A stretch of DNA of 64,000 bases from Hevea brasiliensis (GCF_030052815.1 NC_079501.1:81535979-81599978); one strand, 5' to 3'; counted from the first letter of the stretch, positions 11,438-23,535 are shown. The notes: generated by a model from the letters alone, not told the origin. Translations and numbers: made by a program.

Positions 11438-11614
11438 TGCTTACATTTCATTACTATTATTTTTCCTTTGTTTTTCTTGTATTTTCTTTTCTTGTATTTT
11501 ATTATTTTATGTCTCCTCACTAACATTTAAATATAGTTCTAGGCATCCTAGCTGTCCGAACCGACACTGGTCACTGGAACATTAGAACGCACTATCGAAC
11601 ATAGGAGTGTTACA

Positions 11615-11632
11615 ATTCTCCCCTCCTTAAAA
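11615..11632 (-). other. Polypurine tract of gypsy element 2
   Basis: Minus strand AAGGAGGGGAGAAT directly before the TGTAAC start of LTR C. A polypurine tract primes plus-strand DNA synthesis next to a 3' LTR. Confidence 0.75.
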
Positions 11633-11661
11633 TAAATTTCATCTTGAAATTTTACTTGGCA

Positions 11662-13236
11662 TCAGTCTCTGAACAGCTGTGGGTGCTGTCTCCTCATATC
11701 CTCTTCATGTTCCCAAGTAGCTTCCTGGCCTGAATGATGGTTCCACAGCACTTTAGCCAGGTGTATCTGTTTGTTCCTCAGCTGCTTCACCTCATGTGCC
11801 AGAATCTCTACGGGTTCTTCCTCATATGAAGGGTCTGGATTTACCTCAATCTCTTCAACTGATAAAATGTGAAATGGGTCAGATCTGTACCTCCTTAACA
11901 TGGACACATGGAAGACACTATGTATCCTTTCTAGCTCTAGAGGTAATGCTAACCGATATGCCAAAGGACCCACTCTCTCCAGAACCTCATATGGTCCGAT
12001 GAAACGAGGACTCAGTTTCCCCTTTCTGCCAAATCTCATAATCCTCTTCCAAGGAGAAACTTTAAGGAATACCTTATCACCCACTGTATATTCAATATCT
12101 CTTCTCTTCAAATCAACATAGGACTTCTGCTGGTCTGATGCAGCCTTGAGTCGATCTCTGATCAATCTGATCTTTTCCTCTGTCTGTTGAATAATTTCTG
12201 GCCCAATCATCTTCCTTTCACCTACTTCATCCCAACATAGGGGAGTTCTGCACTTCCTGCCATATAAAGCTTCATATGGAGGCATCCCAATGCTTGATTG
12301 GTAGTTATTGTTATAAGCAAACTCAATCCAAGGTAAGTGTATATCCCAACTACCTTCATACTCAATCACACAAGCCCGTAGCATATCCTCCAATATCTGA
12401 ATTAACCTTTCAGATTGGCCATCTGTCTGTGGGTGGAATGTTGTGCTGACGTTCAATCTAGTTCCTAGGGCTCTCTGAAGACTACCCTATAATATAAAAG
12501 TGAACCTAGGATCTCTGTCAGATACAATTGATACTGGCACTCCATGCAGTCTTACAATCTCATTTATGTACAATCTAGTCAATCTCTCCAAACTATAGTC
12601 CATCCGGATTGGCAAAAAGTGAGCAGACTTGGTCAGTCTATCAACTATAACCCATACTGTATCATGACTATTCTGTGTCGTCGGAAGTCCCATCACAAAA
12701 TCCATAGTTATTCGTTCCTATTTCCACTCTGGTACTGGCAATGGATGTAATAAACCTGCTGGAACTTGATTTTCTGCCTTCACTTGCTGACAAGTTAGGC
12801 ATTTGGAGACAAAATTAGCTACATCCCTTTTCATACCCATTCACCAGTAATGCTCTTTCAGCCCTCTATACATTTTAGTTCCACCAAGATACATAGCAAA
12901 AGGAGGCCCATGTGTTTCCTTCATGATGATCTGTCTCAATTCCTCATCATTAGGAATGCACATTCTGCACTGATGTAGTAGTAAACCATCATCTCTCACA
13001 GGAAATTTAGGTTTCTTGCCCTGCTGGACTTCTTTTAGTAGCTTTTGATATTTTTCATCATTCTGAGCAGCCATTCTGATCTGATTAATCAACACTGGCT
13101 GTACATGCCATGCAACTACTGTCTGTCCCTCATCATCAATCTCCAAACTAGCATGCTGTGCTTTCAACTCATGTACCATGGACAAAGGAGAAACTCTGAG
13201 ACTTGCCATAGTCTTGCGACTTAAGGCGTCAGCCAC
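11662..13236 (-). pseudogene. Integrase with C-terminal chromodomain-like region (gypsy element 2)
   Basis: One minus-strand frame runs from 13236 to 11662, interrupted by three stop codons (12841-12843, near 12720, 12487-12489). It encodes MADALSRK at the RNase H boundary, the HHCC zinc finger (H side near 12900, C side near 12800), and the DDE core with Asp in MDFVMGLP (12705), Asp in VSDRDPRF (about 12515) and Glu in HPQTDGQSER (about 12410). The last 264 codons are open and end in a chromodomain-like segment (VKQLRNKQIHLAKVLWNHH, EATWEHEEDM), typical of chromoviruses. Integrase joins element DNA to the host chromosome. The stops make this copy inactive. Confidence 0.85.
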
Positions 13237-13804
13237 TTGTTTTCCCTAGCTGATAGTCTATTAAGCAATCATAGTCTTTAATCAGTTCTAACCATCTCCT
13301 CTGACTCAAGTTCAATTCCTTCTGAGTGCCCAAATGCTTCAAGCTCTTGTGATCTATGTAAATGTAGCATTTCTGTCCATACAAATAGTGTCTCCAGATA
13401 TTCAGAGCAAAAACAATAGCTACAAGCTCGAAATCATGTGTTGGGCAGTTCCTCTCATGCGGTTTCAACTGGCGTGATGCATAAGCAATGACATTCCGAT
13501 CTTGCATCAGTACACAGCCTAACCCATTGTGAGAAGCATCATTATAAACTGTGTATTCTTTACCCAGTGTAGGTAAAAGTAAGGACTAGAGCTTCAGTCA
13601 AACACCTCTTCAACTCATCAAAACTCTACTGGCATTTATCTGTCCACTAAAATTTTACACCTTTCCGAAGTAGCTTGGTCAGTGGAGAAGCTAACATAGA
13701 AAACCCTTTCACAAATCGACGGTAATATCCTGCTAAACCCAGAAAACTGCGAATTTCTGTGATATTCCTAAGTGGCTTCCAATTAAGGATAGCTTCTACC
13801 TTGG
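13229..13804 (-). pseudogene. Reverse transcriptase end and RNase H (gypsy element 2)
   Basis: Minus strand. From 13804 the reading starts abruptly inside the reverse transcriptase thumb ([26 protein letters not shown]), followed by an RNase H with stops near 13620 and 13580. An open 92-codon piece (13507-13229) has the conserved [34 protein letters not shown] and [11 protein letters not shown] frameshift separates it from the integrase frame at about 13230. The catalytic palm of reverse transcriptase is absent, removed with the LTR junction near 13800. Confidence 0.8.
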
Positions 13805-15187
13805 ACAGAATATAACCACTTCAAAATACATTAAATGCAGTCACAATTCACAAAGTTCAAACCCAAAAATATATATACATAAATACTTCTAATTATCACA
13901 CATACTTCCATTAACAATTTACATACCTTATCACTACTATTTCACACACATATATGCTGCCAATTTTCATACAATATTTCGACAACATTTCATGAATTTG
14001 AACATTATCAATTTCCATTTTGAGGCTGCCCAAAAATTACACATACACATCAACTTCTATTTTCACTTTTCAAGCTTACAAATCAAACTTTATACATGAA
14101 AACCAACTCTAATACATTTAAACACTTAATTTAACATCTCAAACAACCATTTACAAGCAAATAAAAGATGTACATGATGAAGTTCCATGGCTGTCGAAAT
14201 GCTCCATCACCAATAATTCATCAAACCTCAAACTTCTTCCATAATTCAACTACCCACAACCTTAGTTACACTTTTAATGAAACAAGAATTGAAAATAACC
14301 ACTTACCTCTTTTGGACTTCTTCAAAACTCCACCAAAACTTATCTTTCTTGCTCCAAGTATGCTGCCCAAGGTGTGTAGACAAGGTTTAGTGAAGGAACC
14401 TAGTGAAAAAGATGGCTAAATCAATGGTGGACTTAAGCTTGATGGTGGACGGCAATGGAGGATTTCATGGGAGAAGGAATTCGGCCAAAGTGAATTTGTG
14501 AGGAAGAAGAAGGCAAATGTTCCTACACCTGTCCCACTTCAATCTTTAGGTGTCCCAAATATGATTTTAGTGGAGCACTAATGTAGTATATTGGTTATTT
14601 ATTCCAAAGTTTCTAAATTTCTACATTTTCCTTATTTCTTTTACTATTTAGATTATGTACCACCATTTTAATTTTCATGATATTTTCAAGGTTTAATATT
14701 ATTTATTTTTAATGGATATTTAAGTCAAAAGGCATCTCAGGGTGTCAAATGACCACAATGCCCTTATTCGGGTTGCATTCCCTATTTTTCGGTAACATCG
14801 AGTTTTGTCGTTTTCTCAATTTCTCGTTTTTCTTTGTACTAATTAATTAATTTTTCTTTGATATTTCTAATGACATTTATACTTCAATAAGTCTTTAATT
14901 ATGTCTCAAAACTAAATTCCAAGGGTTCCCTGCAGTCCTGGGGTCGGCTATTGCCTGTGCCGTAACTTCCCATGCGATCACCCATCACTGCAGTGCTGGC
15001 TCGTTTAACTTGGTTACATTTCATTACTATTATTTTTCCTTTGTTTTTCTTGTATTTTCTTTTCTTGTATTTCATTATTTTATGTCTCCTCACTAACATT
15101 TAAATGTAGTTCTAGGCATCCTAGCTGTCCGGACCGACACTGGTCACCGGAACAGTAGAACGCACTATCAAATATAGGGGTGTTACA
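13798..15187 (-). mobile_element. LTR D, truncated 5' LTR of gypsy element 2
   Basis: The first ~1.39 kb of the LTR, nearly identical to LTR C from about 10223 to 11614, ending GGGTGTTACA at 15187. It keeps the CCGG-rich block and the 5S-like boxes, and stops inside the candidate LTR intron. Confidence 0.8.
14965..15010 (-). promoter_or_regulatory. 5S rRNA gene-like boxes in LTR D
   Basis: Minus strand: AGTTAAACGAGCC, spacer, GATGGGTGATC, four bases, GGGAAGTTAC. Confidence 0.5.
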
Positions 15188-18100
15188 ATGTCGACTCAAC
15201 TTTGGGCACTATCTTCATGAACTCGTATACAAAGTAACTTATGGTAGCTGATGGTAATACCTATAGGCATAGAGAATTTAAAGGTTTCATTAAGTAAGAA
15301 AGTGAAATATATGCCATCCTAAAAGCTCCATGAAGAGTTATTGATGCAAAAGCGATATGAATGAGCATTATCACAAGAAGTAGTTTTCAGGTTCATGAAG
15401 AAAGTGGAGAAATGGGGTAGGGGGAGAGAAGAAATGGTTTCTAGTATATGGTGAAGTTATCATCCAAAGTGCATCCTCTAACTTCAAGTCTCATGATTGT
15501 GTTTAATGCTTCTGCCAAGTCCTAATTTGCAATCCCCAAGTGGATCCTATTTTGGTCCTAACTCATTTCTAGTGGTGTTGACAGGCTCGTTACAGTTATT
15601 TCGGATAATTTGCAATTTATTTAGAAATTATTCAAGTTCTTTATGTTCCACTCATTAATTTCAAAGCATCCGAGAAACAAACTACATTTACCAATTTTAA
15701 CCCTCTTCTAGTGTCATGCTCTCCTTTCTCAGATAGGACAAACTATACTCAATAGTTATTTTATTTTTCTTTTTTAGTGGATGCTATTTTCATTGTTTTC
15801 ATTTAATTCTGACACACCAACAAGGTGCAATGGTTTAAAGTGCAGGAATATGTACCAGTCCATAAGTATCATAAAAAATAAAAAATAATAATAATAAAAA
15901 AGAAGCTGAAGTAATTAAGAACAAAATGTAGATAGGTCAAAGAAAAAAATTTTCCAGTATTGACTTTTCTTTAATATGAACCAATAAAAAGGAGGTGTCA
16001 ATCTGCACAACTGCTAAGCAGTTTGAGTCTCCAAACTTAGCGATTAGAGGTCCAAGGTTAAACTTGTCCACACTAGTAATGCATATGTTTCCTAGGTGAT
16101 TATTATGCATATCACACTAGTAAAGAAAATGATAAAAAGAAATATGTAATAATATTAAAAAATAAATAAATAAAAGACTTCCTGCATAATTCATTACAAT
16201 TACAAGAAATATAGAGCATAATTTTCTTGTTAAAATTGTTGAGGAAGCACTTAGATGTCTTAAGAAAACAAATTATACAATTATCTTCTTATAACAATAG
16301 TTGGCATGAAACAATAAAATGGACTTCATTTCCATTTAATCTGAGTAGGTTTTGTTGATAAATGATAATTTTCAACAAATTCAAGTCTAAGCACATCCCC
16401 AGCCCCCACAAAAAATGCACAAATACAAAAAATGCACATATGTATAGAACTTATAAAGATGTCAAAGAGAGAGAAGGAGGGACAAGATTGCCGCCTGTTA
16501 TGATCTAAAACTAGTTCACATAGAAAAAATGCCAAGAAAAAAAACAATGACTTCACCATCAACAACTAAATATTTTCATAAAATATTAGTTCATAGTTTC
16601 TGTAGTGACAAGCAAAATTCTATCTTAAAAGATCAAGTGAGCTAACTCAGTCTTAACAGACATAATACCAATGTTGCATCAGCTGAAAGAAAATTTGGAA
16701 TCATTAACAGATCCAATGGCCTTAGGTTATGAATGTTGGACAGTCAAGATCCATCAAATAGTGGATTTGCATTTCTAATAGCACCATATGCACAACATAA
16801 GCAAGTCAAGATGATAATTGCAGTTTTGCCATGACTTATATAATGCCTCATTACCTTTAGCAGCACATATGAAAGCTAGGATATAAAAATACTTGACAAC
16901 ATTATTTCAACCTCCAACAAGAAAAATAATTAAAATATAAGGAAGAAAGATCATGAGATATGACTAAAATACTTTTGAGTTTAAGTTGCTACATACGGTG
17001 TCCATTGGTGAGCAAAGCAAGATTGCAGTAATTTTCTTTGAATTAGACTTTCAAGATTGTGGTTTTAACTTTTTTATTTTTTTAAAAAAGTAACATTTTA
17101 AATGTGATTAAAAAAATAATTTAATTATTTTAAAGTTTTATAATCATAGCAATCAGATCTAAAAAATTGAGCAAATAATTTCAGATTTCAAACACAAAAT
17201 CAGTCACTAAATGAAACTATTTACATAGTCCACATAATATAAAACAGAGAACAGATAATATAACATTTTATGTGTACAATTTCTATCAAAAAGATAGTAA
17301 GTTTTCATAGACATGACAACAATAAATATCTGGGAAGGAAAAAGAAAAATCAACATACTGATAAAATTGCTTCTTGATGGGATCAAAGTGAAATTTGGGG
17401 ACTAAGAAAACATCAATGACACGAATTACAGTGTGTCATTTGGGGTTTGCTCCACTGCATCATCAACTTCTAATAAACTGCTTATAGCATGATGTATTGG
17501 CTCCTTGTCAATTATCGAAAATTTCACTCCCACTTTATCTAAATCCATTAATTCAATTCAACAATCAGATTCCTAACTAATTTGATTTTTTTGATACTAT
17601 TAATGTGATAATCATTTTAGACAAAAAAAATTAGAGCAATGGAGAAGGAGAATTCTTATGCAATTCATATTAAAGGTAAACATTCAAGTGAGTAAATCCA
17701 TCATTACAATTAACATTATGCAGTCAAAGAAAATGGCAAATTTTATCATATGGAATTCCTAAAATAAGTTTGAATGATCTAACCTCTACTCCTACAACTT
17801 CTTGAATATAAAAGCACATTAAGAAAATAACTCAAAAGGCTAAACTTGCAGTCACTAACTAAACTAATTGAAACCTATCTCAAGGTATACTCAGAGGAGT
17901 GAAAAGTCCCTTAAATGAACAACAAAACCCATTTAAGATCCCAAATCTCAAATCAGTAACTCACACAATGAAGCAGAATAGTGAAATTCACATCAAATCC
18001 ACTAATAACAATCACAAAGAGGATCCATGAATGAATCATATGTATATAAAAAGACGAAGAGGAGCAAAGCAAACAAAAACCCTAACCTCAGTTAGAGGCA

Positions 18101-18235
18101 TTAGAAGGACTGAGTAGTCCAGGTTCAAGCTCTACTTTGGCAAGGCTAAGCTGATAGTGGTAGAGCTATGCACGTGTGTCTCTCTGTAAAATGAAAATAC
18201 AGTGAAGGTTACTCTTCTCCTCCTTGAGGAATGCT
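15188..18235. other. AT-rich stretch without a recognised gene
   Basis: No long open frame and no known protein motif was found on either strand. Weak gene-like traces exist on the minus strand: a CTGAG/GTTAGG donor after an ATG near 18090-18110, and a 43-bp segment (17359-17401) flanked by TTTTCTTAG and GTATGT. These do not join into a recognisable product. The stretch may be host intergenic or intronic DNA between elements. Confidence 0.4.
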
Positions 18236-18620
18236 TGTCACACCCTATCCTTACATAAAGCATGACATGATCCCGTAATATATCCAATGAATTACCGAAC
18301 TTCACCTATCGATAGTCCATTAAATATATTACAAGGGATTTTGTACAATTTCAATTTCTTTCAAGGTGAAAGAGAAGATAATTATCATTAAAGAACTTTT
18401 ATTTGGGGTTTATATCATAACAATAAATTTTAACCTTTTCGGAATTTCTAGAATTTTTACGGAAATTTTGACAGAGTTCCGTTTGTAAATGGAGAAAACA
18501 ATTCTTCAAAACCTTTGGAAAAACACTCCCAATATACATTTAAACCACAACTCCATTTACAACTCATCACAATCAATTCTCAATCAACACAATTTCAAGC
18601 AATTCATTATAAGAAAAAAA
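18236..18620 (-). mobile_element. 3' fragment of a long LTR (subfamily 1)
   Basis: TGTCACACCCTATCC at 18236 matches the terminal part of LTRs B, C, S and G. The end hairpin is kept (18272-18337), and so is the CACTCCCAATAT block near 18520. The rest of the LTR is missing. In the hairpin GTAGTA/TACTAC is changed to GTAATA/TATTAC, a paired change. Confidence 0.65.
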
Positions 18621-18955
18621 TTCAAAAGAATTTGAGCAGTAAAAAAGAGAATTCGGCTGTTAAAAGTCTAACCTTCGACTACTGAAGTTCCTTCTGCCCA
18701 CAAGGATATCTTAATTTCTTTTCATAACATAACGCCCATATAACCTAGACTCTTAACACATTAAATTCATATATATATATATATATATATAGACACCAAA
18801 CTCAACCTCAAGGCTACCAAAACATGATCCAGCCATAAAATACCTTTTTACAACCTTCAATAAGTTGAAAGTAAGTTATAGAGGTCTCATGCATCCATCA
18901 AAACCAAGAATCAAGTTTCTTTTAAATTTAATTCGAAAAAACATTAAAGATCACA
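18621..18955. repeat. Dispersed repeat segment with (AT)n
   Basis: The stretch around 18655-18770 (GAAGTTCCTTCTGCCCAC, CCATATAACCTAGACTC) matches 50000-50080 and its continuation at 53574-53595 on the far side of LTR F. Both copies end near a dinucleotide run, (AT)n here and (CA)n there. The family is not recognised. Confidence 0.5.
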
Positions 18956-19441
18956 TGTGAGATTTTGCTCAGTAATCAATATTACCATATGGGCCAAAAT
19001 CAATTTCTTTAATATGGCCCGATATTAATTGATATTAATTTTAGTAAAAACAAATCCTAATCGTACAATAATTACTTAATGGATGTATCAGATTAAATCT
19101 TATGTGTGTGTGTGTGTGTATAAGTTGATTCTCTCTTTACCCATAAGGTCACACACATTTTCATTCATAAAGTAGAAGATATTAAGATCATCTTAAGAAA
19201 GTCTTCTATCACTAAAGTTTTGTGTGTGAATCAAGAAGGATCAATAGGGAGAAATCAATTTATTGAATCAAAGAGTCTCTCAATTATTACCATAACTCAA
19301 TTAAACTCTAGATTAGGTATACTTTCTAGATCTATGAGAATTTATTTGTTTATAATCAATTATTAGGGTAATAGTTGAATCTTATATTTATGATTCACAT
19401 TATGTTTATGATTATTATGATTTATTAAGAATTATTTTACA
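18956..19441 (+). mobile_element. Copia 5' LTR
   Basis: TGTGAGATTTTG...TTTTACA, 486 bp. It aligns with 44628-44805 plus 49127-49395 (ATCAATATTACCATATGGGC at the left, GAATTATTTTACATG at the right). Contains a (TG)n run near 19104-19118. Confidence 0.8.
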
Positions 19442-19443
19442 TG

Positions 19444-19455
19444 TAGTATCAGAGC
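19444..19455 (+). other. Copia primer binding site (initiator Met tRNA type)
   Basis: TAGTATCAGAGC two bases after the LTR end, one base off the canonical TGGTATCAGAGC. Confidence 0.7.
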
Positions 19456-19572
19456 CCTAGGTTTTGACTAATTAAATTTCTCCATTAAATTTATGGTGAT
19501 GAACATGATATTGATGTTCTTGTTTATTGTTAGATCTGGGTAGAATCAAAGTTAGATCATGAAAGTTTAATG

Positions 19573-19574
<2 letters not shown>

Positions 19575-19655
<81 letters not shown>
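19575..19655. repeat. (AAT)n microsatellite
   Basis: About 26 AAT units in the copia leader, between primer site and gag. The leader (19456-20570) otherwise holds AT-rich sequence and a short tandem (GTTAGTCACCAAAGT near 20105 and 20155). Confidence 0.95.
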
Positions 19656-19657
<2 letters not shown>

Positions 19658-20569
19658 TTTAGCCGAATTAAGTTCTAGGTATGAAGATTATTAACACGAC
19701 AAAAAATTCGTGTTACTCATAAATTTAAGTTTAAGATTAAGTTTTCTCAAAAGAAAGAAATTAAAAGAAATAAAATAGTAAATAAATATATTAAAGTGGC
19801 TAAATAATTTTTGCCATGAATTTCAAAACACGTGAAAATATGTTTTTGATGGAATATACTTAAAATTAATTAATTAACTTTTGGCCCAAATTTAATTAGG
19901 CCATGAAAGTTCAACATGATGAAAAAGACGTGTTAGAAAGAATTATTCTTTTGGGAACATGTTTTTCGGAAAGTAAGAAAAGCGAGAAAAAAAATTGTTT
20001 TCTACCCAATCTAATTAAGATTTGTAATTAAACCTAATGATTGAACAAATATTAGCTTTATTAAAATATAAAATTTATATGTATGACTTATGTTATTTAT
20101 TTTGGTTTGTTAGTCACCAAAGTAGCCAAACAAAAATAAACTAAAATTAATAGTTTGTTAGTCACCAAAGTGGTTGAACTATGAATAATGTTTACATGCA
20201 TATAAATATTATCAATTTTTTATACTACTAGATACCTATGATGAAAAATGGATTAATTGATACCCACTAATCATCAAAACTTAAGGATTTTATCTAAATG
20301 TCAATTAATTATTCTATGAAAAGTGAGAATTATAAGGACAATAATGTTTTATCAAATATATATTAGATGTCCAAAGACAACACATATATTTGATGTAAGT
20401 TAATTATTGTCCAATCATCTTTAAAGTCATTTAATTTAGGATAGTATATTATAGTATCTACCCAAAGGAGAACTGTAGCATACTCTAACTGTTTAAAGTT
20501 ACCTGAATCTATTTTGAGCATATAAATATCATATTACAGCTATTTTTCTTCATTCACAAGCTTAATCTA

Positions 20570-21350
20570 TTATTGTCTTAATGGGTTAAACTTCTCTGAA
20601 TGGTGTGAGCAAGTTAAGGTCCACTCAGGAGACTTGGACCTTGAATTGGCATTATTAGAAAACAAATTGCTACTATTATGGATATAAGCAGTAAGGAAGA
20701 GAAGTTATACCATGAGCAATGGGAATGGTTAAACAAATTAAGCCTTATGTTTTTTGCGAATGACTATTGCCAATAAAATTAGGACTACAATTCCACAAAC
20801 TAAAAATGCTAAAGAATGCCTTAAACTTGTGAACCTTAAATTTATGAAAGATATGTTCCATTCTGAAGTTAAGTCACTTAGTGGTACTCTAATGGCATAA
20901 CTCACAACCATGAAATATGATGGGTCGAAGAGTATGCAAGACCACATTATTGGAACAAGTGATATTACAGCAAAACTAAAAACCTTAAGGATAACCGTTG
21001 ATGATTCCTTCTTAGTGTAGTTCATTCTGAACTCAACCTCCTGAATGTGGCTAATTTCAAATTAACTACAATACTATTAAGGATAAGTGGAATAGTAATG
21101 AATTGGCTAGTAAACTAGTTTAAGAGGAAACAAGATTGAAGAATCAAGGAACTCATTCTGTCAACATTATGGGTCAAAAAGCTAATAAAAGGCCTAAAGT
21201 TAAAGCCTACAAGTTTAAGAAGAAAAAGAAAGAATCTTCAAATGTTACTTAAGCTGAGTAAAATGAACAAATGGTAGATAATGTCACTTCTATACAAAAG
21301 TAGGACACTATCAGAAATATTGCCTAAAACATAAAGCTTGATTTGAAAAG
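20570..21350 (+). pseudogene. Copia gag
   Basis: With frame changes the plus strand reads LNGLNFSEWCEQVKVHSGDL, then segments similar to copia gag (KLKTLRITVDDSFL near 20980, NIMGQ near 21165), and a CCHC-like knuckle (FYTKVGHYQKYCLKHKA, 21287-21340). Copia gag forms the particle that holds the RNA. Many stops; inactive. The 95-codon antisense frame at 20738-21025 is a shadow of this gag. Confidence 0.65.
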
Positions 21351-21479
21351 AAAGGTAATATTTATGTTTTTGTATGTTTCAAATCAAAATTATTTGAAGT
21401 TTCTAATAATATGGTTTGATTTTAGTGCTATTATTTATGTATTCAATATGGAGAAAGGATTCCTTACAGTCCAAACTGC

Positions 21480-22750
21480 AAACCCAACTAATACTTCTTA
21501 TTTATGGGGAACCGTATGAAGGCTCCAATTGAAGGCATTGAGACTTATCATTTGGTCTTAGATAATGGCTATCAATTAGACCTATTATAGACCTACTATG
21601 TGCCTTTAATTTCTAGGAATGTCATTTTTGTTTCAAAACATGATGAATTTTGGTTTAATATTAAGTTTGGGTATGGATGTTTCAGTTTATTTAATAATAA
21701 TGATAATTCCATTATTGTTTCTAGAATTCTTAATGATGATCTATAATACTGAAGCTTGATGATAATTTTGATGAATCCATCTTTGTCACTTATAACAATG
21801 TTGGAATTAAGCATAGTAGAATGAATGAAAAATTTTGCTTTCTTATGGCATATGTGTTTGGGTCAGAGGTTGAAAAAGAATGAAATTCTATCGAGTCTAG
21901 ATTTTTTTGATCTTGATATGTGTATGGATTGCATTAAGGGAAAGCAAACAAAACACAATAAGAAAGGAGCTACAAGAAGTAGTAAGCTTCTTAAAATAAT
22001 ATACACTGATATATGTAGGCCTTTTGATGCTTTATCTTTTGGTGGAGAAAAGTATTTTTATCACCTTTATTGATGATTTTTCTCATTATGTATATATTTA
22101 TTTGCTTAATGAAAAATCTCAATCAATAGATGTACTATAAGTGTACATAAATGACATTGAAAGGTAATTAGATAGAAAGGTGAAAATAGTAAGATTAGAT
22201 AGAGGTTGTGGATACTATGGGAAACAGAATGAATTGGAACAATAGATCTTGGTCCATTTGTAAAGTTCTTAAAAAGTTGTGGCATATGTGTACAACATAT
22301 TATGCCAAGTACTCCTCAATAAAATAAGGATGTTGAAAGGCAAAATTAGACTTTTATAGATATGGTTGGGAGTATGATAAGTAACTCTTTTTTACTTATA
22401 TCTTTATGGATGTATACACTTAAAACCACTCTATACTCATTAGTAGGGTTCCTAATAAGGTAGTCTCAAAAACACCTTATGAATTGGGAATGGAAGGAAA
22501 CCTAATTTAAGGCGCCTGTATGTTTGGATTGTTAAGTATAAGCAAGAATTGATAATCCGCATGAAAAGATATTGAATTCTTAAATGATGAGTGGATACTT
22601 TATTGGTCATCTAGAGACATCTAAATGGTATAGGTTTTATGTTCCAAACCATAACCTAATAATTGTGGAAACTGGTAATGCTAGATTTTTTGAAGAATGA
22701 TGAAGTTAATGGGAATGTTGAGAGACAAGATGTGGATATACATGAAATTA
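21480..22750 (+). pseudogene. Copia protease remnant and integrase
   Basis: Shows the copia pre-integrase segment (APIEGIETYHLVLDNGYQLD region, 21520-21590) and the zinc finger in an open 82-codon piece (21825-22073), with LWHMCLGQ, LDMCMDCIKGKQTKHNKKGA and IYTDICRPFDALSFGGEKYF. The core then degenerates: FIDDFSHYVYIYLL near 22065-22110, and a VRLDRGCGYYG-like stretch near 22195. The first catalytic Asp is in YTDIC. Frameshifts and stops throughout. Confidence 0.7.
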
Positions 22751-22959
22751 AAGTTAATTTTCTTGTGCCTATTAATGTTTTTATATCACCCCTACTCCAC
22801 TTATTGTTCTAGTAGTTGTTAAATGTTCTAACAATGCTACACGACATGATAATGAAACACACGCTTAAGAAGCTAGCCCACGAAGAACTAATAAAGGTAA
22901 ACAAAAAAAAAATGCCATTAAAAAGATCTCAAAGAGAAAAAAAACATTAGCAATTATTG

Positions 22960-23535
22960 ATGATTATGTGGTTTACCTGGAAGAGTTAGATTTTGATATA
23001 AGGAATCAATAAAGATTCAGTTTCATTTTCATAAGCTATAGGAAAGTACTGAGTCTAACAAGTGGTTAGATGCCATGAAAGATGAGTTAAAATCCATGAA
23101 AGAAAATAAAGTATGGGATCTCATTGAAATTGCATAAAAGATCTAAATGAGTTAGGTGTTAATGGGTCTTTAAGACCAAGCGCATTTCAAATGGCAATTT
23201 CAAATTATGTAAATCAAGACTTGTTACCAAGTGTTATACTCATAAAGATGGTGTTGGCTATAAAAGTACTTTCTCACTAGTCTCAAAGAAAGACTTATTA
23301 AGAATTATTATGCTATTGGTGGCTCATTATGATTTAGAGTTACACCAAATTGATATGTAAACAATCTTTCTAAATGTGGAACTTAAAGAAGAAGTTTATA
23401 AGGACCAATCTAAAAGTTTCTCAGTTGAAGGAAAAGGCTATTTGGTGTAAACTTAAGAAATCAATATACAGACTTAAGTAAGCTTCCCACCAATAGTATA
23501 TTAAGTTCAATGATGTCATAAAGTCTTTCGATTTA
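22960..23535 (+). pseudogene. Copia reverse transcriptase, first part
   Basis: Encodes, across several frames, WLDAMKDELKSMKENKVWDL-like text near 23060-23120, the stretch VSKKDLLRIIMLLVAHYDLE (23280-23345) and LHQIDM.TIFLNVELKEEVY. The conserved D of the first catalytic motif is in HQIDM. It is cut at 23535 by the Tat-like element within the KFNDVIKSFDL segment and resumes at 36944. Confidence 0.75.

Larger units (their letters stand above)
1..11614 (-). mobile_element. Gypsy element 1 (chromovirus, Tekay-like), broken, continues left of window
   Basis: Read on the minus strand the order is LTR C (8025-11614), primer binding site (8005-8016), gag (7873-6840), zinc knuckle and protease (3930-3214), then an integrase zinc-finger piece (48-1) leaving the window. 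The reverse transcriptase and RNase H stretch is missing between protease and integrase. Two later insertions sit inside: the LTR B plus Cassandra composite (3936-6834, in gag) and LTR A (49-3208). The order and the chromovirus-type integrase tail of its neighbour (element 2) place it in the Tekay/Del group; the lineage name is inferred from motifs, not from a tree. The element cannot make its own reverse transcriptase. Confidence 0.65.
8025..11614 (-). mobile_element. LTR C, long-LTR gypsy family, shared by elements 1 and 2
   Basis: 3590 bp, TGTCACACCC...GTGTTACA in plus orientation, so the LTR starts at 11614. On the low side it is followed by a primer site and gag (5' LTR role); on the high side it is preceded by a polypurine tract and integrase (3' LTR role). 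It contains the 5S-like boxes (11391-11437), a splice donor CCAAAAGAG/GTAAGT (intron edge at 10732) with acceptor TTTCAG (9253), the double hairpin near 8600-8690, and the end hairpin (8060-8125). Close in sequence to LTRs D and S. The antisense reading frame at 10600-10845 is not treated as a gene. Confidence 0.8.
11615..15187 (-). mobile_element. Gypsy element 2 (chromovirus), 5'-truncated
   Basis: Minus strand order: the first ~1.39 kb of a 5' LTR (D, 15187-13798), then directly the end of reverse transcriptase, RNase H, integrase with chromodomain-like tail, polypurine tract, and LTR C as 3' LTR. Gag, protease, most of reverse transcriptase and the rest of the 5' LTR are gone. The junction near 13800 shares the 8 bases CTTGGACA with the corresponding place in LTR C (about 10223), pointing to a microhomology deletion. 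Because LTR C also starts element 1, the two elements lie in tandem with one shared LTR. Confidence 0.7.

Noticed and set aside
18951..18955. Target-site duplication for the copia element
   Set aside because: TCACA on the left does not match TGATA on the right (49396-49400).
20738..21025. 95-codon minus-strand frame with membrane-like composition
   Set aside because: It is antisense to recognisable copia gag text on the plus strand.
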